64,000 nucleotides of DNA, from positions 30,416,396 through 30,480,395 of the forward strand of contig CM043960.1 in assembly GCA_014529385.2 (NCBI GenBank), read 5' to 3'. Both the position numbers and the translations under genes were made by a program. This DNA comes from Adiantum capillus-veneris. Its lineage: Eukaryota; Streptophyta; Polypodiopsida; Polypodiales; Pteridaceae. Positions 21,621 through 31,986 of this stretch are shown one piece after another. The notes beneath the pieces are model-generated. The model was not told the DNA's origin, searched no databases, and was given only the letters and a program-made list of their open reading frames with translations. The stretch's first letter is position 1, and every line of letters starts with the position of its first letter.

Positions 21621-22638
21621 TTCTGGTGAGAACTAGGCCCAATTCAAGGTAAGCTTTTGAAGAGCATACAACTGATGTGTAAGAATCCGAAGAAGAATTG
21701 CCTTGTGCTTCTGCTCTCGCTGGCTTCACACACATAAAAGAATCGAATTGCAAATCAAAGCAATTCGGGAGCTCCTGTTCAAGCAAATCAATGCAATTCG
21801 AAAGCTCATTTGCAGTGATGGCCTTATACACTCATACAATGCAAAGCAATTAGCTGGAAGAAAATAATGCAATTCGGAAGCTCTACTGCAACGCTATTTA
21901 CACACACACACACACAAACACACACACACGCACGCACGCACGCGCGTGCGTGCACACTTGCGGCCGCTCAAGGCTCTCCGCTGGCAGTCCCTATCCATAT
22001 CGAACCTCGTGGATGAAAGCACAACAGTAGGGCGACCTCAGCTGCAGCTTCAAATCCCTCAAAAGCTTGAAAACGCCATCAACCTCCTTTTGGACGGTAT
22101 CTGCTTGTTCTCGACAGTTTCTGCTCTTCTAATTCACCAAAATCATTTTCCTCTTATAAAGCTTTTTTAAAGTCTTTTGTTTTCATACCACCGCCCATCT
22201 CTTGGCCTCCTTTAAACCCCTTTAAGCAGCATGTCCCACATGCACTGCGTATTGCAAAGTTATAAATCATTTGCAAGCGTACACATAGCACCATAGGATC
22301 CTCATCTCGTGGTAGCTTGACAACATCGACAACACTCTCCGCAACACATAGCAACAAGCAACAAGCTTTTTTGTACAAAGTTTTTTTTTAAAGCTTTTGT
22401 AAATTCTCTACAAGCAATAAGTGCAGAGCAGATATTCAAAGCTCTCCCTCGACTTCAAGGCTAAACCTTCTTTTTTGTGAAGAGGAACTTTGCAAATCCT
22501 ACTTGCAAAGAGTGACTTCGCAAATTAAGCATAATTCGACATTCATATTACCTCCTATAAAGGGCAAGACACTGCCATAGAGATAGTATCTCTATTGGTA
22601 GGACCGAGACCCTCTGCGTTTGGAACCACTTTGCATCA
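21621..22638. other. non-coding region upstream of gag-only element C
   Basis: Repeated CAATTCGGAAGCTC-like phrases occur at 21760-21880, followed by a (CA)n tract (21897-21930) and an alternating purine-pyrimidine palindrome. No domain was recognised. It may contain the leader or a lost 5' LTR of element C. Confidence 0.4.
21934..21953. repeat. 20-bp perfect palindrome, Z-DNA-prone
   Basis: GCACGCACGC joined to its exact reverse complement GCGTGCGTGC, directly after a (CA)n run; purines and pyrimidines alternate throughout. Confidence 0.9.
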
Positions 22639-23530
22639 TGGGAGAGAAAGGGATTGAAAAATTCAATGGAGACGGTTTCCACACTTGGCAGACCAAGCTG
22701 CGAGGATATCTTATGAAAAAGCAACTATGGTCTGTTGTAAAACCGAGAATAAGTGAACCATCCACTTCTGCTGAAGGCACTCTCACTAGAGCCCAAATCG
22801 CACAAGCATAAGCTAAAGATGAACAGGCACTCGACACAATTATCACATCACTGCATGATAATTATGTGCATTTTACAGATAGCTGTACCACTGCAATCCA
22901 AGCATGGGATATTCTGGAACATAACTTCGGTGCTAAACAAAAGCAAAGTAAGATTAGCTTAAAGAAAAATCTTTACAAACTTACTATGCTTCAAGAAGAG
23001 GATGTTTCAAGCCTCGTTAATAGACTAATGAGCATAATCACACAACTCACTTACATTCAGTGCCAAGCCCCAGAAGAAGATCAAGTCGCTGTGCTGCTAA
23101 GTGCTCTACCTGAAAGTTTTGACAACATAGTAACAGTCTTAGAGCAAAAGGAACCCATACCTTCTCTGCAATATGTTACAGGGGCAATCCATGAAGAAGA
23201 AAAGAAAAATAAGAAGAAATCTGAATCAGTGGGAGGAGCTTATCATCATCATCATCATCATCTAGAGTGTCATCATCATCACCTAGATTAAATAACAAGA
23301 AGTGTTATGAATGTGGCAAGCCTGGACACTTCTCCAAAGACTGCTACAAGAACAAATATTGTAGCAATTGCGGCATCAAAGGTCATCCACCATCAAAGTG
23401 CCAAGGAAGCAATAAAAATAGAGTCAATCTTGCAGAAGAAAAGGATGGAGATGCAGCTCAACAGGAAGAGAATTGTCTCCATGTGTGTGTCGTCCCCAAC
23501 TACTTTTGCGAATATACTAATGTATTGTAA
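22639..23530 (+). pseudogene. gag of non-autonomous Copia-type element C
   Basis: The ATG at 22639 opens MGEKGIEKFNGDGFHTWQTK, a Copia gag start. A TAA at 22809-22811 interrupts it, and homology goes on in the 22866-23291 frame with QAWDILEHNFGAKQKQSKI and DQVAVLLSALPESFDNIV. After a His-rich stretch and a frame change come two zinc knuckles, CYECGKPGHFSKDC and CSNCGIKGHPPSKC, and a stop at 23528-23530. No protease, integrase or RT follows before the polypurine tract, so this looks like a gag-only element that would need another element's pol. Deletion of pol from a full element is the alternative. Confidence 0.8.
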
Positions 23531-23705
23531 AAATGGATAGTCTTTCACCTTCTTTGTTTAAGGGGAGGACTTCTTAGTCTGTGTGACACCATGTAATGAG
23601 ACCACTCAGTCTGTGTGACTACCTTGGTATATGTGACCATTAGCATGTGTGGCCTTAGGTCTCAATTCAGCTTCATTCAGTATAGTCTATGCCTAAGGGG
23701 AGGAT

Positions 23706-23967
23706 TGTTGAGATAGGCATGGGACATCCATATACACCTCATTTGAGTTGATGTTGACACCTTAGTATATTTTTTGTAAACACAAGAATAAGCCATGTAT
23801 AGGCATTTGTGCCATCCGTGTAATATCAAGGCCCTATATAAAGCCTTGTGCTGTACATATAGTATATGCTATGCAATATGATATCCTACTTTTGTGTGTA
23901 CATCAATTGGTCCCTTTAGTGGTCGTGTACCTTTTATTAAGTGTGTGTAGCTCACTATCCTGTAACA
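23706..23967 (+). repeat. 3' LTR of element C
   Basis: 262 bp, beginning TGTTGAGATAGGC and ending CCTGTAACA, with a CCTATATAAAG promoter box near 23833. The polypurine tract AAGGGGAGGA is immediately upstream at 23695-23704. No matching 5' LTR was found in the window. Confidence 0.7.
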
Positions 23968-23999
23968 ATAGAGTCTTTCACCTTTGAGCCTCCTTGAGC

Positions 24000-24180
24000 T
24001 CCCTTCCCCTCCTGATCCTTACAGGCAAGCCCTACATGAGGGGGGATGAGAGAGAACACACACACACACACACACACACAAGGCTTGCCTAGTACAAAGA
24101 AAGCAAAAGGGGCACTTGTCAAGTTCCTCCTCATGTTGCCCTCATGGTGTGCCTGAGGCCTTTAATTCGCTCATTGAAAC
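24000..24180. repeat. fragment related to the gypsy A LTR
   Basis: GGGGATGAGAGAGAACACACACAC followed by ACTTGTCAAGTTCCTCC and ATGTTGCCCTCATGGTGTGCCTGA is shared with 15120-15235 of the solo LTR. Confidence 0.7.
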
Positions 24181-24354
24181 AACCCAAACCTTCCTTTCCA
24201 CAACCATGTTGAGCTTTATTCTACGTTCAAAGATACAAGATCTTGGAAAGGATGCCCATTGAGATCTTTTTTTGTGCCTTTGTGAGGGCACCACATTTGG
24301 CATACATAGCGATCAAAGCATTGCCAAGCACAACATGTTTATCCAACAACCATT
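24181..24354 (-). pseudogene. PPR pseudogene, part 2 (downstream of Copia D on the minus strand)
   Basis: The minus strand reads HVVLGNALIAMYAKCGALTKAQ, then after a break QHGCGKEGLGCF. It adjoins the LTR of Copia D at 24354. Together with 30174-30400 it makes one PPR relic: GERIQEVFASQG on the far side joins this block in phase. Stops and frame breaks show that it is not functional. Confidence 0.8.
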
Positions 24355-24620
24355 TGTTAGGTTTAATGGCCATGTGGCCAACCGCCCATCACTAACTGCT
24401 ACTAACCTTAAGTGTACAATTATACACTTGTGTGAGCCACTAACACTAAGTACAACGTGTATTGTGCCTTAGTGCATAAGGTAGAGATGAAAGGAAGGGG
24501 GCACACAGTACGTGTTGGCTCTCCCCTCCAACCTGTGTGTGTGGCTATGGTGTTGAGCGTGTGAGTGTGTGTGTGCGTTTCTTCTTTCGCTTCTGCTGTG
24601 CTTCTGCCTCCTCCCCTTTA
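24355..24620 (+). repeat. 5' LTR of Copia D
   Basis: 266 bp, pairing with 29911-30173. The end reads CCTTTA here and CCTTCA in the 3' copy. Confidence 0.92.
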
Positions 24621-24622
24621 TC

Positions 24623-24634
24623 TGGTATCAGAGC
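24623..24634 (+). promoter_or_regulatory. primer-binding site of Copia D
   Basis: TGGTATCAGAGC, an exact initiator Met-tRNA complement, two bases after the LTR. Confidence 0.93.
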
Positions 24635-25773
24635 CATCTCATTCCTGAAATTGTTTCCATGCGGGCGCACTTTTAAGAGTGCAAACAGGGTTCTGATTTC
24701 GACATCGGTAAATTCAACTTTTCGAGAGCGTTTCAGGCAGGTGTCCTGATGTTTTACCCCCCTTTCGGAGCTATTCAAGACATCAGAAACCTCATTCAAG
24801 CTATGGTTCATGAGCTGAATTTTTCAGGCCTCTTTTGGTAATTTGTGCTACAAAGCTTCCATAGCCAGTTACACGTACCATTGTTGCAGTCTCTTCCATC
24901 TACGAGAGCCCACGGCTCATTCGAGAGTGTATAGCCTCTTTCGGAGTGGCCTCATACACACACATAGAGTGGGAGTTTGACGGCATTATCTTCTTCGACT
25001 ACAGATACAGGTACATTACAGGTATATAGAGCGGCTTGGTTAGCTTTCTCTGTGCTTCTCGACCTCAATCTCGGCTTTTGCTACAACATCGGCATCGACT
25101 CAAAGGCTACAGGTTTCAGTGCTTGCGATACTCTTGTCCCAGTGGGAGCAATTGTTTATGCGTACATGCATATGTTGACACTTTTGACAGTGTTTGAGCT
25201 CTTTTGAGAGCTGTTTGACTCACCGTAGGGATGTTTATTTGCATGCACATGCTTTTGATGCCTATTTGAGCGTTGTGACAGACTTGTACGTCTTTGTGGA
25301 TACTGCCATTGTACGCTTTTGTGGAGCCATCTTTTAATTAGTACAAAAGTCTCGGCCATTTCTGAGACTTGGTCCGGAAGATAGCCATTTTTTAGACTTG
25401 GCTATATGTTTTGCTGCATAACCTACGTTGTTGAGGGTCGATAGCGTGAGGTTTTCATTGAGCTAGGGTATTCTCAAATGTGGAGATACCTTCAGTGATA
25501 CAGGTAGCTGGAGCATCCCTTATAAGGCCTCGCCATAAGACATGTATAGAGTGGTATAGGTGCTTTTGACGTCGAGTTGGCGGTCTATGGTCAGTTTGAC
25601 AGTTTATGCACCTCAGCTGGTCTCTATATAGTGTGCTTTTGAGAGGCATTGCCCTCTTTTATGCTTTATGGGTGACATACTTGGTCATTTTGTCTCGTAT
25701 TTTGGTTGACAGTCCCAAATACAAAGGAGACTTTGCCGAAATTTTCCCAGAATCTTTTGGTAGTTTTGTCACC
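24635..25773 (+). other. 5' leader of Copia D, no coding region
   Basis: About 1.1 kb between PBS and gag start, long for Copia. It is full of TTTTGAGxG and TTTGACAG phrases but has no recognised domain. Confidence 0.6.
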
Positions 25774-26893
25774 ATGTCTACTTGCAAAGACCGTAACATT
25801 TATGACATAAAGAAGTTTGATGGCACTAATTTTCAGCTTTGAAAGAACCAAATGCATGATGTGCTTGTCCAAAAGAAGCAAAAGTTGCCTATTGCCTATG
25901 CAGCTAGAACTGAAGATATGCACATGACTCAGTTTCAGTGGGAGGAGCTTGATGAGCTATGTAGGTCTACGATTAGACTGCACCTTGGTGAGTTGGTGTA
26001 CTTTTCAGTGTTAGAATGCAAGAATGCTCATGCTTTATGGCAGAAATTATGCGACACTTATGAAAAGGATACGGCTGGCAGTAAGGTTTTCCTGATGCGA
26101 AAACATTTCAACCTTCGTATGAAGAGTCATCTAGTGTTGCCAGCCATGCGAAAACATTTCAACCTTCGTATGAAGAGTCATATAGTGTTGCCAGCCATAT
26201 CAATGAAAAGGATACGGCTGGCAGTAAGGTTTTCCTGATGCGAAAACATTTCAACCTTCGTATGAAGAGTCATCTAGTGTTGCCAGCCATATCAATGATT
26301 TTGATTCTATTTTTGCCCAAATTCGTGCACAAGGCATGTAAACAATTTTTTTGTTTTGTTTGTTGCCACCCTCTTGGGATATATTTTGCACAGCTGTTAG
26401 TAACTCTGCTCCTAATGGTACGCTAAAGTATGATGATGTTACTAGTGCACTTTTGTTATAGAAGATGCATCAGAAGACCATGACTAGCTCGCATCATGGT
26501 GAAGCTCATTATGTGCAAAGGGATGATAAGCAATGTAAGGGCCATTCTTCGCAATGTGAGTTCAAGAAAGAGGGCAATAGAGATGCGTCAAAGGATAGAT
26601 CAAAGTCTCGTGGTCGTTGCAATGTTCAATGCCATTATTGTGATAAGTTTGGTCACATAAAGAAGGATTTTTATGCTTGGAAGCATGACAAAGAGAAGGA
26701 CAAAGGTAAAGGCAAAGATCATGATGATAAAGAGGAGAAACCAAAGAGTGTGGTTAAGATTGAAGAACTAAACATAGTTCAGGATGACAATGATGCGCAA
26801 GACATTAATATGTTGACTGAAAGTAATGATGTCTTTTATGATGCACAGGAAACTCTATCTTTGCAGAGTTCTATGCCATCTGAACTCTGTTAG
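25774..26893 (+). pseudogene. Copia D gag
   Basis: The ATG at 25774 gives MSTCKDRNIYDIKKFDGTNF, then a TGA where Trp is usual (FQLW), then HDVLVQKKQK and KVFLMRKHFNLRM. A 51-bp segment is repeated at 26095, 26146 and 26238. The zinc knuckle reads CHYCDKFGHIKKDF: the last cysteine of CCHC has become Phe. It changes frame after the repeats and resumes in the 26465-26893 frame, rich in Lys/Asp. Confidence 0.85.
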
Positions 26894-27485
26894 TGGTGAA
26901 GTATCCCATACATGGATTCTTGATTCGGGTGCTTTGTTGCATGTCACACCTCATAGGCATTGGTTTACTACATACGAGGAAACCATTGGCTCTACTACAC
27001 TTGGTGAGAGCTCCTCGTGTGACATTGTTGGCGTAGGTGATATTGCCATGGTTATGGCAAATGGGGTGAAGTTTATCATCCATAATCTGCGTCATGTTCC
27101 AGCCTTGACACACAATCTAATTTTGGTTGGACGTCTTGATGACTTGAGTTACAAAGTCACTTTTCATCAGCAATCTTGGCGTGTTGCGAAGGGTCATCTT
27201 ATTATAGCCCATGGTTCTAAAGTTGGTTCACTTTATCCTCTTTATGTATCCGATAAAAACAGTGTTCTTTTTGTAACCGAGCTGCCAACTGTTGCTTTGT
27301 GGCATAGCCGGTTAGGACATATGTCAAAGAAGGGAATGGAGACACTTTCTCAATTGGGCTACTTATCGTCTTTGTCATTTTTTTATTTTCCCTTTTGTGA
27401 GCATTGTCAATATGAAAGCAAACACAAACACATCGTACACATTCTTTTGACAAAGAAAGAAACCCTTAGAGCTTGTGCACAGTGA
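26826..27485 (+). pseudogene. Copia D protease and pre-integrase domain
   Basis: The protease site is HTWILDSGALLHVTPHRHWF (DSGA intact). The pre-integrase block is LWHSRLGHMSKKGME, with a zinc pair CEHCQYESKHK. A frameshift occurs near 27480, at the LVHSDVCGP motif of integrase. Confidence 0.88.
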
Positions 27486-28149
27486 TGTATGTGGGCCTAT
27501 GCCTTGTCCTATTATGTTACATTCATTGACGATGCAACACGGCATGTTTGGGTCTACGCCATGAAGTCTAAATATGAGACCTTTTCTTGCTTCAAGAAGT
27601 TCTTATCTAGTGTTGAAACTCGGTCTGAACATAAGTTGAAAGCCTTGCGCTCAGACAATGGTGGAGAATATGTCTCCAAAGAGTTTACAAACTTCTATTT
27701 AAGTAGGGGAATTAAGCGTGAGTTTACAGCTCCTTATACCCCTGCACAAAATGTTGTTGCGGAACGAATGAATAGGACCATCCAAGAGCGGATTATGTCT
27801 ATGCTATCACATGCTAATTTACCGCAAGCGTTTTGGTCTGAAGCATTATACACAGCCATGTACTTGATCAATAGATCACCACATGCTTCATTACAGTTTC
27901 GTGTACCTTTGGAGTTATGGTCAGGACATAAATTGTCTTATGAAAAAACTCCGCATGTTTGGCTGTGAAGCTTATGCACATGTACCCAAGGAGTTGCGTG
28001 CTAAGGTAGATCCTAAGTCCAAGAAATGCATCTTCATTAGCTATGGTGTAGATGGTCAATTTGGCTATCGTTTATTGGATCGGGAAAGTCGATCAGTGAT
28101 CCATAGCAGTGATGTTGTCTTTAATGAGATAAGATGCATAGACAGCTAG
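27480..28149 (+). pseudogene. Copia D integrase
   Basis: The first catalytic Asp lies in the HSDVCGP motif just before the frame change. The second is in LRSDNGGEYVS and the Glu in VVAERMNRTIQERI. FWSEALYTAMYLINRSP follows; a frame break near 27930 precedes FGCEAYAHVP and the C-terminal KSKKCIFISYG. Confidence 0.88.
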
Positions 28150-29855
28150 TGAAAGAGGCTGAATTTCAAAAAGTGACGTTTTCCGATGTATCACCTCCTG
28201 TCAAGACAGCTCCCAAGCCAATTACTACACAAGCTAGTACGAGTTTTGTTCAGCCGCGGAGATCTTAAAGAGTCTCATACTGCCAAAAACGTTTTGTTCC
28301 AGGCGTGGATTTTGTTTTGCTAACAGATAGTGGTGAGCCTTCTTGTTACAAAGAGGCTATGCTAGCCAATGATAAGGTTTAGTGGGAACATGCTATGAAG
28401 AGGGAGATGTCCAGTATTGCAAAGAACAAAACATGGGAACTTGTTCCATTGCCAAAAGGTACGAAAGCATTGCCTTGTAAATGGGTTTACACGAAGACGA
28501 TTGACAATTACAAAGCTCATTTAGTGGCCAAAAGTTTCAAGCAAGAATATGGTGTCGATTTCCAGGAAATCTTTTCTCCAGTGGTCACAATGACCACACT
28601 GAGAATGTTGCTTGCTTTGGTTGCCACTGAAGATATGGAGCTTGATCAAATGGATGTCATTATATCTTTCTTACATGGTGATCTCGAGGGAGAGATTTAT
28701 ATGCAGCAACCTGAAGGGTTTGTGCTAAAGGGCAAGGAACATTTGTTCTGTTAGCTTCTGAAAAGTCTCTATGGCTTGAAGCAATCATCTAGACAATGGT
28801 CTCAAAAGTTTGATGCATTTACTCCCTAGGCTATAAGCGCAGTAATGAGGATCCATGTCTTTACGTGAAAAGACAACCCAATGGACAACTTATTATGCTT
28901 ATCCTTTATGTAGATAACATGCTTATTGATGGTCATTCTAAGAAGGACATTGTTGACTTGAAAACCAAGCTCAAAAGTCAATTTGACATGAAATATTTGG
29001 GTGAAGCCAATCACATTTTGGGTATGCGCATTACTCGTGACCGTAAGAAGAGGTTGTTGTACCTTTTTCAAAAAGAGTATGTGCACAAGGTTCTTGATCA
29101 TTTCAGCATGCAGAAGGGGAAGGCTTTGGGTACTCCATTGCCTGCATATTTGAAACTTAGCAAGAACGATTGTCCCAAACTTGCTGAGGAAAAAGCTGCA
29201 ATGGCTAAGGTTCCTTATGCTCCAGCTTGTGGTACTCTCATGTATGCCATGGCGGCTACAAGATCTGACAATGCACATGCAATGGGAGTTGTCAGCAGAT
29301 TCATGTCTAGCCCTGGTAAAAATCATTGGGATGCTATCAAGTTGATTCTCAGATACTTGAGTGGCACTGCAGATAGACAGTTATGCTATCATCGTGGAGA
29401 GTCATCCATTCAGGGGTTTGTAGACAGTGATTATGCAGGCTGTGTTGACAATCGCAAATCAACAACAGGTTGGATTTACACATTTGCTGGTTCTGCTATT
29501 TCTTGGAGATCCGTTCTTCAAGACTGTACATCCATTTCTATCACAGAGGAAGAGTATGTTGCATTGAGTGAGGCATGCAAAGAAGCTATTTGGCTTGCTT
29601 GCTTAGTGAAAGATCTTGGATTGGAGCAGTGTACACCAGTTCTTCATTGTGACAGTCAGAGTGCTATTGCCTTGGCTAACAATCCAGTGTTTCATTCCAG
29701 AACAAAACACATTGATGTGCGGTCTTGAATGCCTGGCAAACAAGAGCCTTGATTTAGTGAAGATTCCTACGTCAGAGAACACAGTGGATGCACTCACTAA
29801 AAGTCTCTCCAGCCATCAGTTTCAGCACTGTCGTGACTTGATGGGCATTGGGTAA
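28150..29855 (+). pseudogene. Copia D RT and RNase H
   Basis: RT fragments: NKTWELVPLPKG and QMDVIISFLHGDL in 28395-28754, a TAG at 28752-28754, then LLKSLYGLKQSSRQW. The catalytic box is YVDNML, not YVDDML, so one essential Asp is lost. RNase H follows with FVDSDYAGCVDNRKSTTGW, EEEYVALSEACKE and LHCDSQSAIALANN. The end of RNase H is shifted and lacks about 20 residues around 29728. Confidence 0.9.
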
Positions 29856-29910
29856 AGAGTGGTTCTCTTTCATTCTTATGGTCTCCCACATTGGCCATCA
29901 AGTGGGAGAA

Positions 29911-30173
29911 TGTTAGGTTTAATGGCCATGTGGCCGACCGCCCATCACTAACTGCTACTAACCTTAAGTGTACAGCTATACACTTGTGTGAGCCACTAAC
30001 ACTAAGGACAATGTGTATTGTGCCTTAGTGCATAAGGTAGAGAAGAAAGAAAGGGGGCACAAAATACGCGTTGGCTCTCCCCCTCCAACTTGTGTGTGTG
30101 GCTATGGTGTTGAGTGTGTGTGTGTGTGCGTTTCTTCTTCCGCTTCTGCTGTCCTCCCGGCTCCTCCCCTTCA
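29911..30173 (+). repeat. 3' LTR of Copia D
   Basis: 263 bp, a partner of 24355-24620, ending TCCCCTTCA. Confidence 0.92.
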
Positions 30174-30400
30174 TCCTTGACTAGCAAACACTTCCTGAAT
30201 TCTCTCACCCATGTGAAGGCCTTATATAAGGCCATAGGTTCTTGCATTTGGAGAAAGGCCTTCCTTTTGCATCCGATTAAAATAGCCCAGAACTTCCTTG
30301 CCACAACCATGTTGGGTATATCCTTCAATCAACGCATAAGTGATTGCGTCTAGAGAGAGAGGCCTTCCCTTTGTGACTGCTTTAGTGTGACCAAAACCAC
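30174..30400 (-). pseudogene. PPR pseudogene, part 1 (upstream of Copia D on the minus strand)
   Basis: The minus strand reads YALIEGYTQHGCGKEVLGYF then MQKEGLSPNARTYG and, after a stop, MGERIQEVFASQG up to the Copia D LTR. These are consecutive PPR motifs; they continue at 24354. Confidence 0.82.
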
Positions 30401-30689
30401 AAGGGGAGGGTTGTTAGTGTCTAGGCTTTGTAGCACCTAATGTGACTGACCACCCTCTGCATCAGTTGCTTCCAAGCTGCATCACACATTGCTTGCATGC
30501 CTATGACTTATGTGCTCTATCATTTGCTACAAATGGGCCTTCTTCACACAATGGCCAACTGATCTCGGCACCGACTTACCAAGTTCAAAGTATCCAATCT
30601 TCCATTTTTTTTAAAATCTAAATGTAAGTTTTCCCATAATGCTATTCAAACTAAAAGGCCACTCACACAAGAAGCACACAATGCCCAAC

Positions 30690-31430
30690 AAGAGTCTCTT
30701 TATCGACACTTAAGAAAAAATTTCATTCCAAAGACAAGCAAGCTTTGGTCACCTTACTTGATGATAATTTTGTGCACTATATAGAAAATTGCGAAACTTC
30801 TTATGAGGCTTGGATCACACTAGAGAAGCACTTTGGAGCCAAAGCCAAACACTCAAAAATTTCTCAAAAAATGGAGCTCTATAGCCTAGCATGGAACCCA
30901 ATGAAGATAAAGCCTCACTAGAGAACTTGATTAAAAGCATTTGTACGTAGCTCACATACATTTAGTGTGTTGTAGATGAGAATGATTATGTGGTAGTGCT
31001 TCTCAAAGCACTCTTAGATGCTATGTATGGAAAAATTGTGATCGTACTCAAATAGAATGACCTAATACCCTCTCTAGAGGACGTCATGAACTCTTCACAA
31101 GCTTTTGAAACGAAGAAAAATGCAACATCAACAATGGAGGAGCTTATGTGGTCACCAACCATAGCTACAACAAAAACAAAGGCAACCTCAAGTGGACACA
31201 CCATGGCCGTACAAATCATTTGTCAAAGGATTGTTATGAAATGAACCCATGCAAGCATTGTGTCAAAAACAATTACTCATCCCAAGCATTGTAGACACAA
31301 AAAAAAAAACAACCAAAAGGAAAACACAAGCAGCAACAACCCACTACAAATACAAAGAAAAAAAATCAAATCAATGTTGCTGCTAAAGATTCCAACAAAG
31401 AAGATGAATCTGTTGGTTTAGTTTACATTG
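30690..31430 (+). pseudogene. element J gag relic (Copia type)
   Basis: Text such as LLDDNFVHYIENCETSYEAW, LEKHFGAKAKHSKISQKMEL and DYVVVLLKALLDAMYGKIV parallels the gag of element C (LHDNYVHF, LEHNFGAKQKQSKI). Several stops break it. No pol domain follows. Confidence 0.75.
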
Positions 31431-31640
31431 ATATATTGTGAGCACTTTAGCCATGCATTCCTCACCCCTTTGTGTTGTATGGGAGGATTTTGTGTATCCC
31501 ACCTTGTGTCCAGGGGATTTTGTGTTTTTTTTCCCTATTTGTGTTCAAGGGGAGGATTATGTTCTATGTACCTATCCCTAGGTGTTTCGAAAGGAGGTAG
31601 TGTGAGTACTTTAGTGTGAAAAAACCCACGAGGGGAGGGT

Positions 31641-31970
31641 TGTTAGGGTGTGGGTTTTGTAACACCTAATGTGTGTGAGCACCCTCTTACATGTGTATGC
31701 CTAGTCAACTTGTGACATGTGATTTAGCCTTTTTGGACTCCTGGTGTGCAATCTACTTGGAAATCCTAGTGACATCATTACTTATGTGTACATATATGTC
31801 TAGCTCAAAGCTATAAATTGAGCTTGTTTATATGCTCAATTGTCGATCAATAATCATTGTGTGTCAAGCCAAGGGCCAGGGGCTAGGAGGGCCAATCTAA
31901 ACAGCTCGAGGGTGCCTATATAGAGGTAGTGGATGGGCGTAGAGTTTAAGTTTAAACTTCCTTGGTCTCA
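31641..31970 (+). repeat. LTR of element J
   Basis: 330 bp, TGTTAGGGTGTGG to TTGGTCTCA. AGGGGAGGG precedes it and TGGTATCAGATC (PBS-like) follows at 31975-31986, so one LTR has both a polypurine tract upstream and a primer site downstream. Confidence 0.7.
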
Positions 31971-31974
31971 TATT

Positions 31975-31986
31975 TGGTATCAGATC
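31975..31986 (+). promoter_or_regulatory. PBS-like site after the element J LTR
   Basis: TGGTATCAGATC, two mismatches at the end compared with the Met-tRNA site. Confidence 0.6.

Larger units (their letters stand above)
24355..30173 (+). mobile_element. Copia element 'D', inserted in a PPR pseudogene
   Basis: LTRs are at 24355-24620 and 29911-30173; both begin TGTTAGGTTTAATGGCC. The PBS TGGTATCAGAGC is at 24623-24634, and the polypurine tract AAGTGGGAGA at 29900-29909. The order gag, protease, integrase, RT, RNase H is Copia. Many stops, a tandem triplication in gag and a changed RT active site show that it is dead. The flanks join into PPR text, but a clean 5-bp TSD is not visible, perhaps because of a small deletion on the left. 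Confidence 0.93.
30385..31970 (+). mobile_element. element J: LTR fragment, gag relic, LTR
   Basis: 30385-30540 and 31608-31720 share TTTAGTGTGA, then A-rich sequence, AAGGGGAGGG and TGTTAG, i.e. a polypurine tract followed by an LTR start. Between them lies a Copia-type gag relic. Thus two copies of the 3' end of the same family bracket one gag body. The first LTR start is at 30412 and the second at 31641. Confidence 0.65.

Noticed and set aside
23236-23290. His-rich stretch as a metal-binding protein
   Set aside because: It is a short CAT repeat within the gag of element C.
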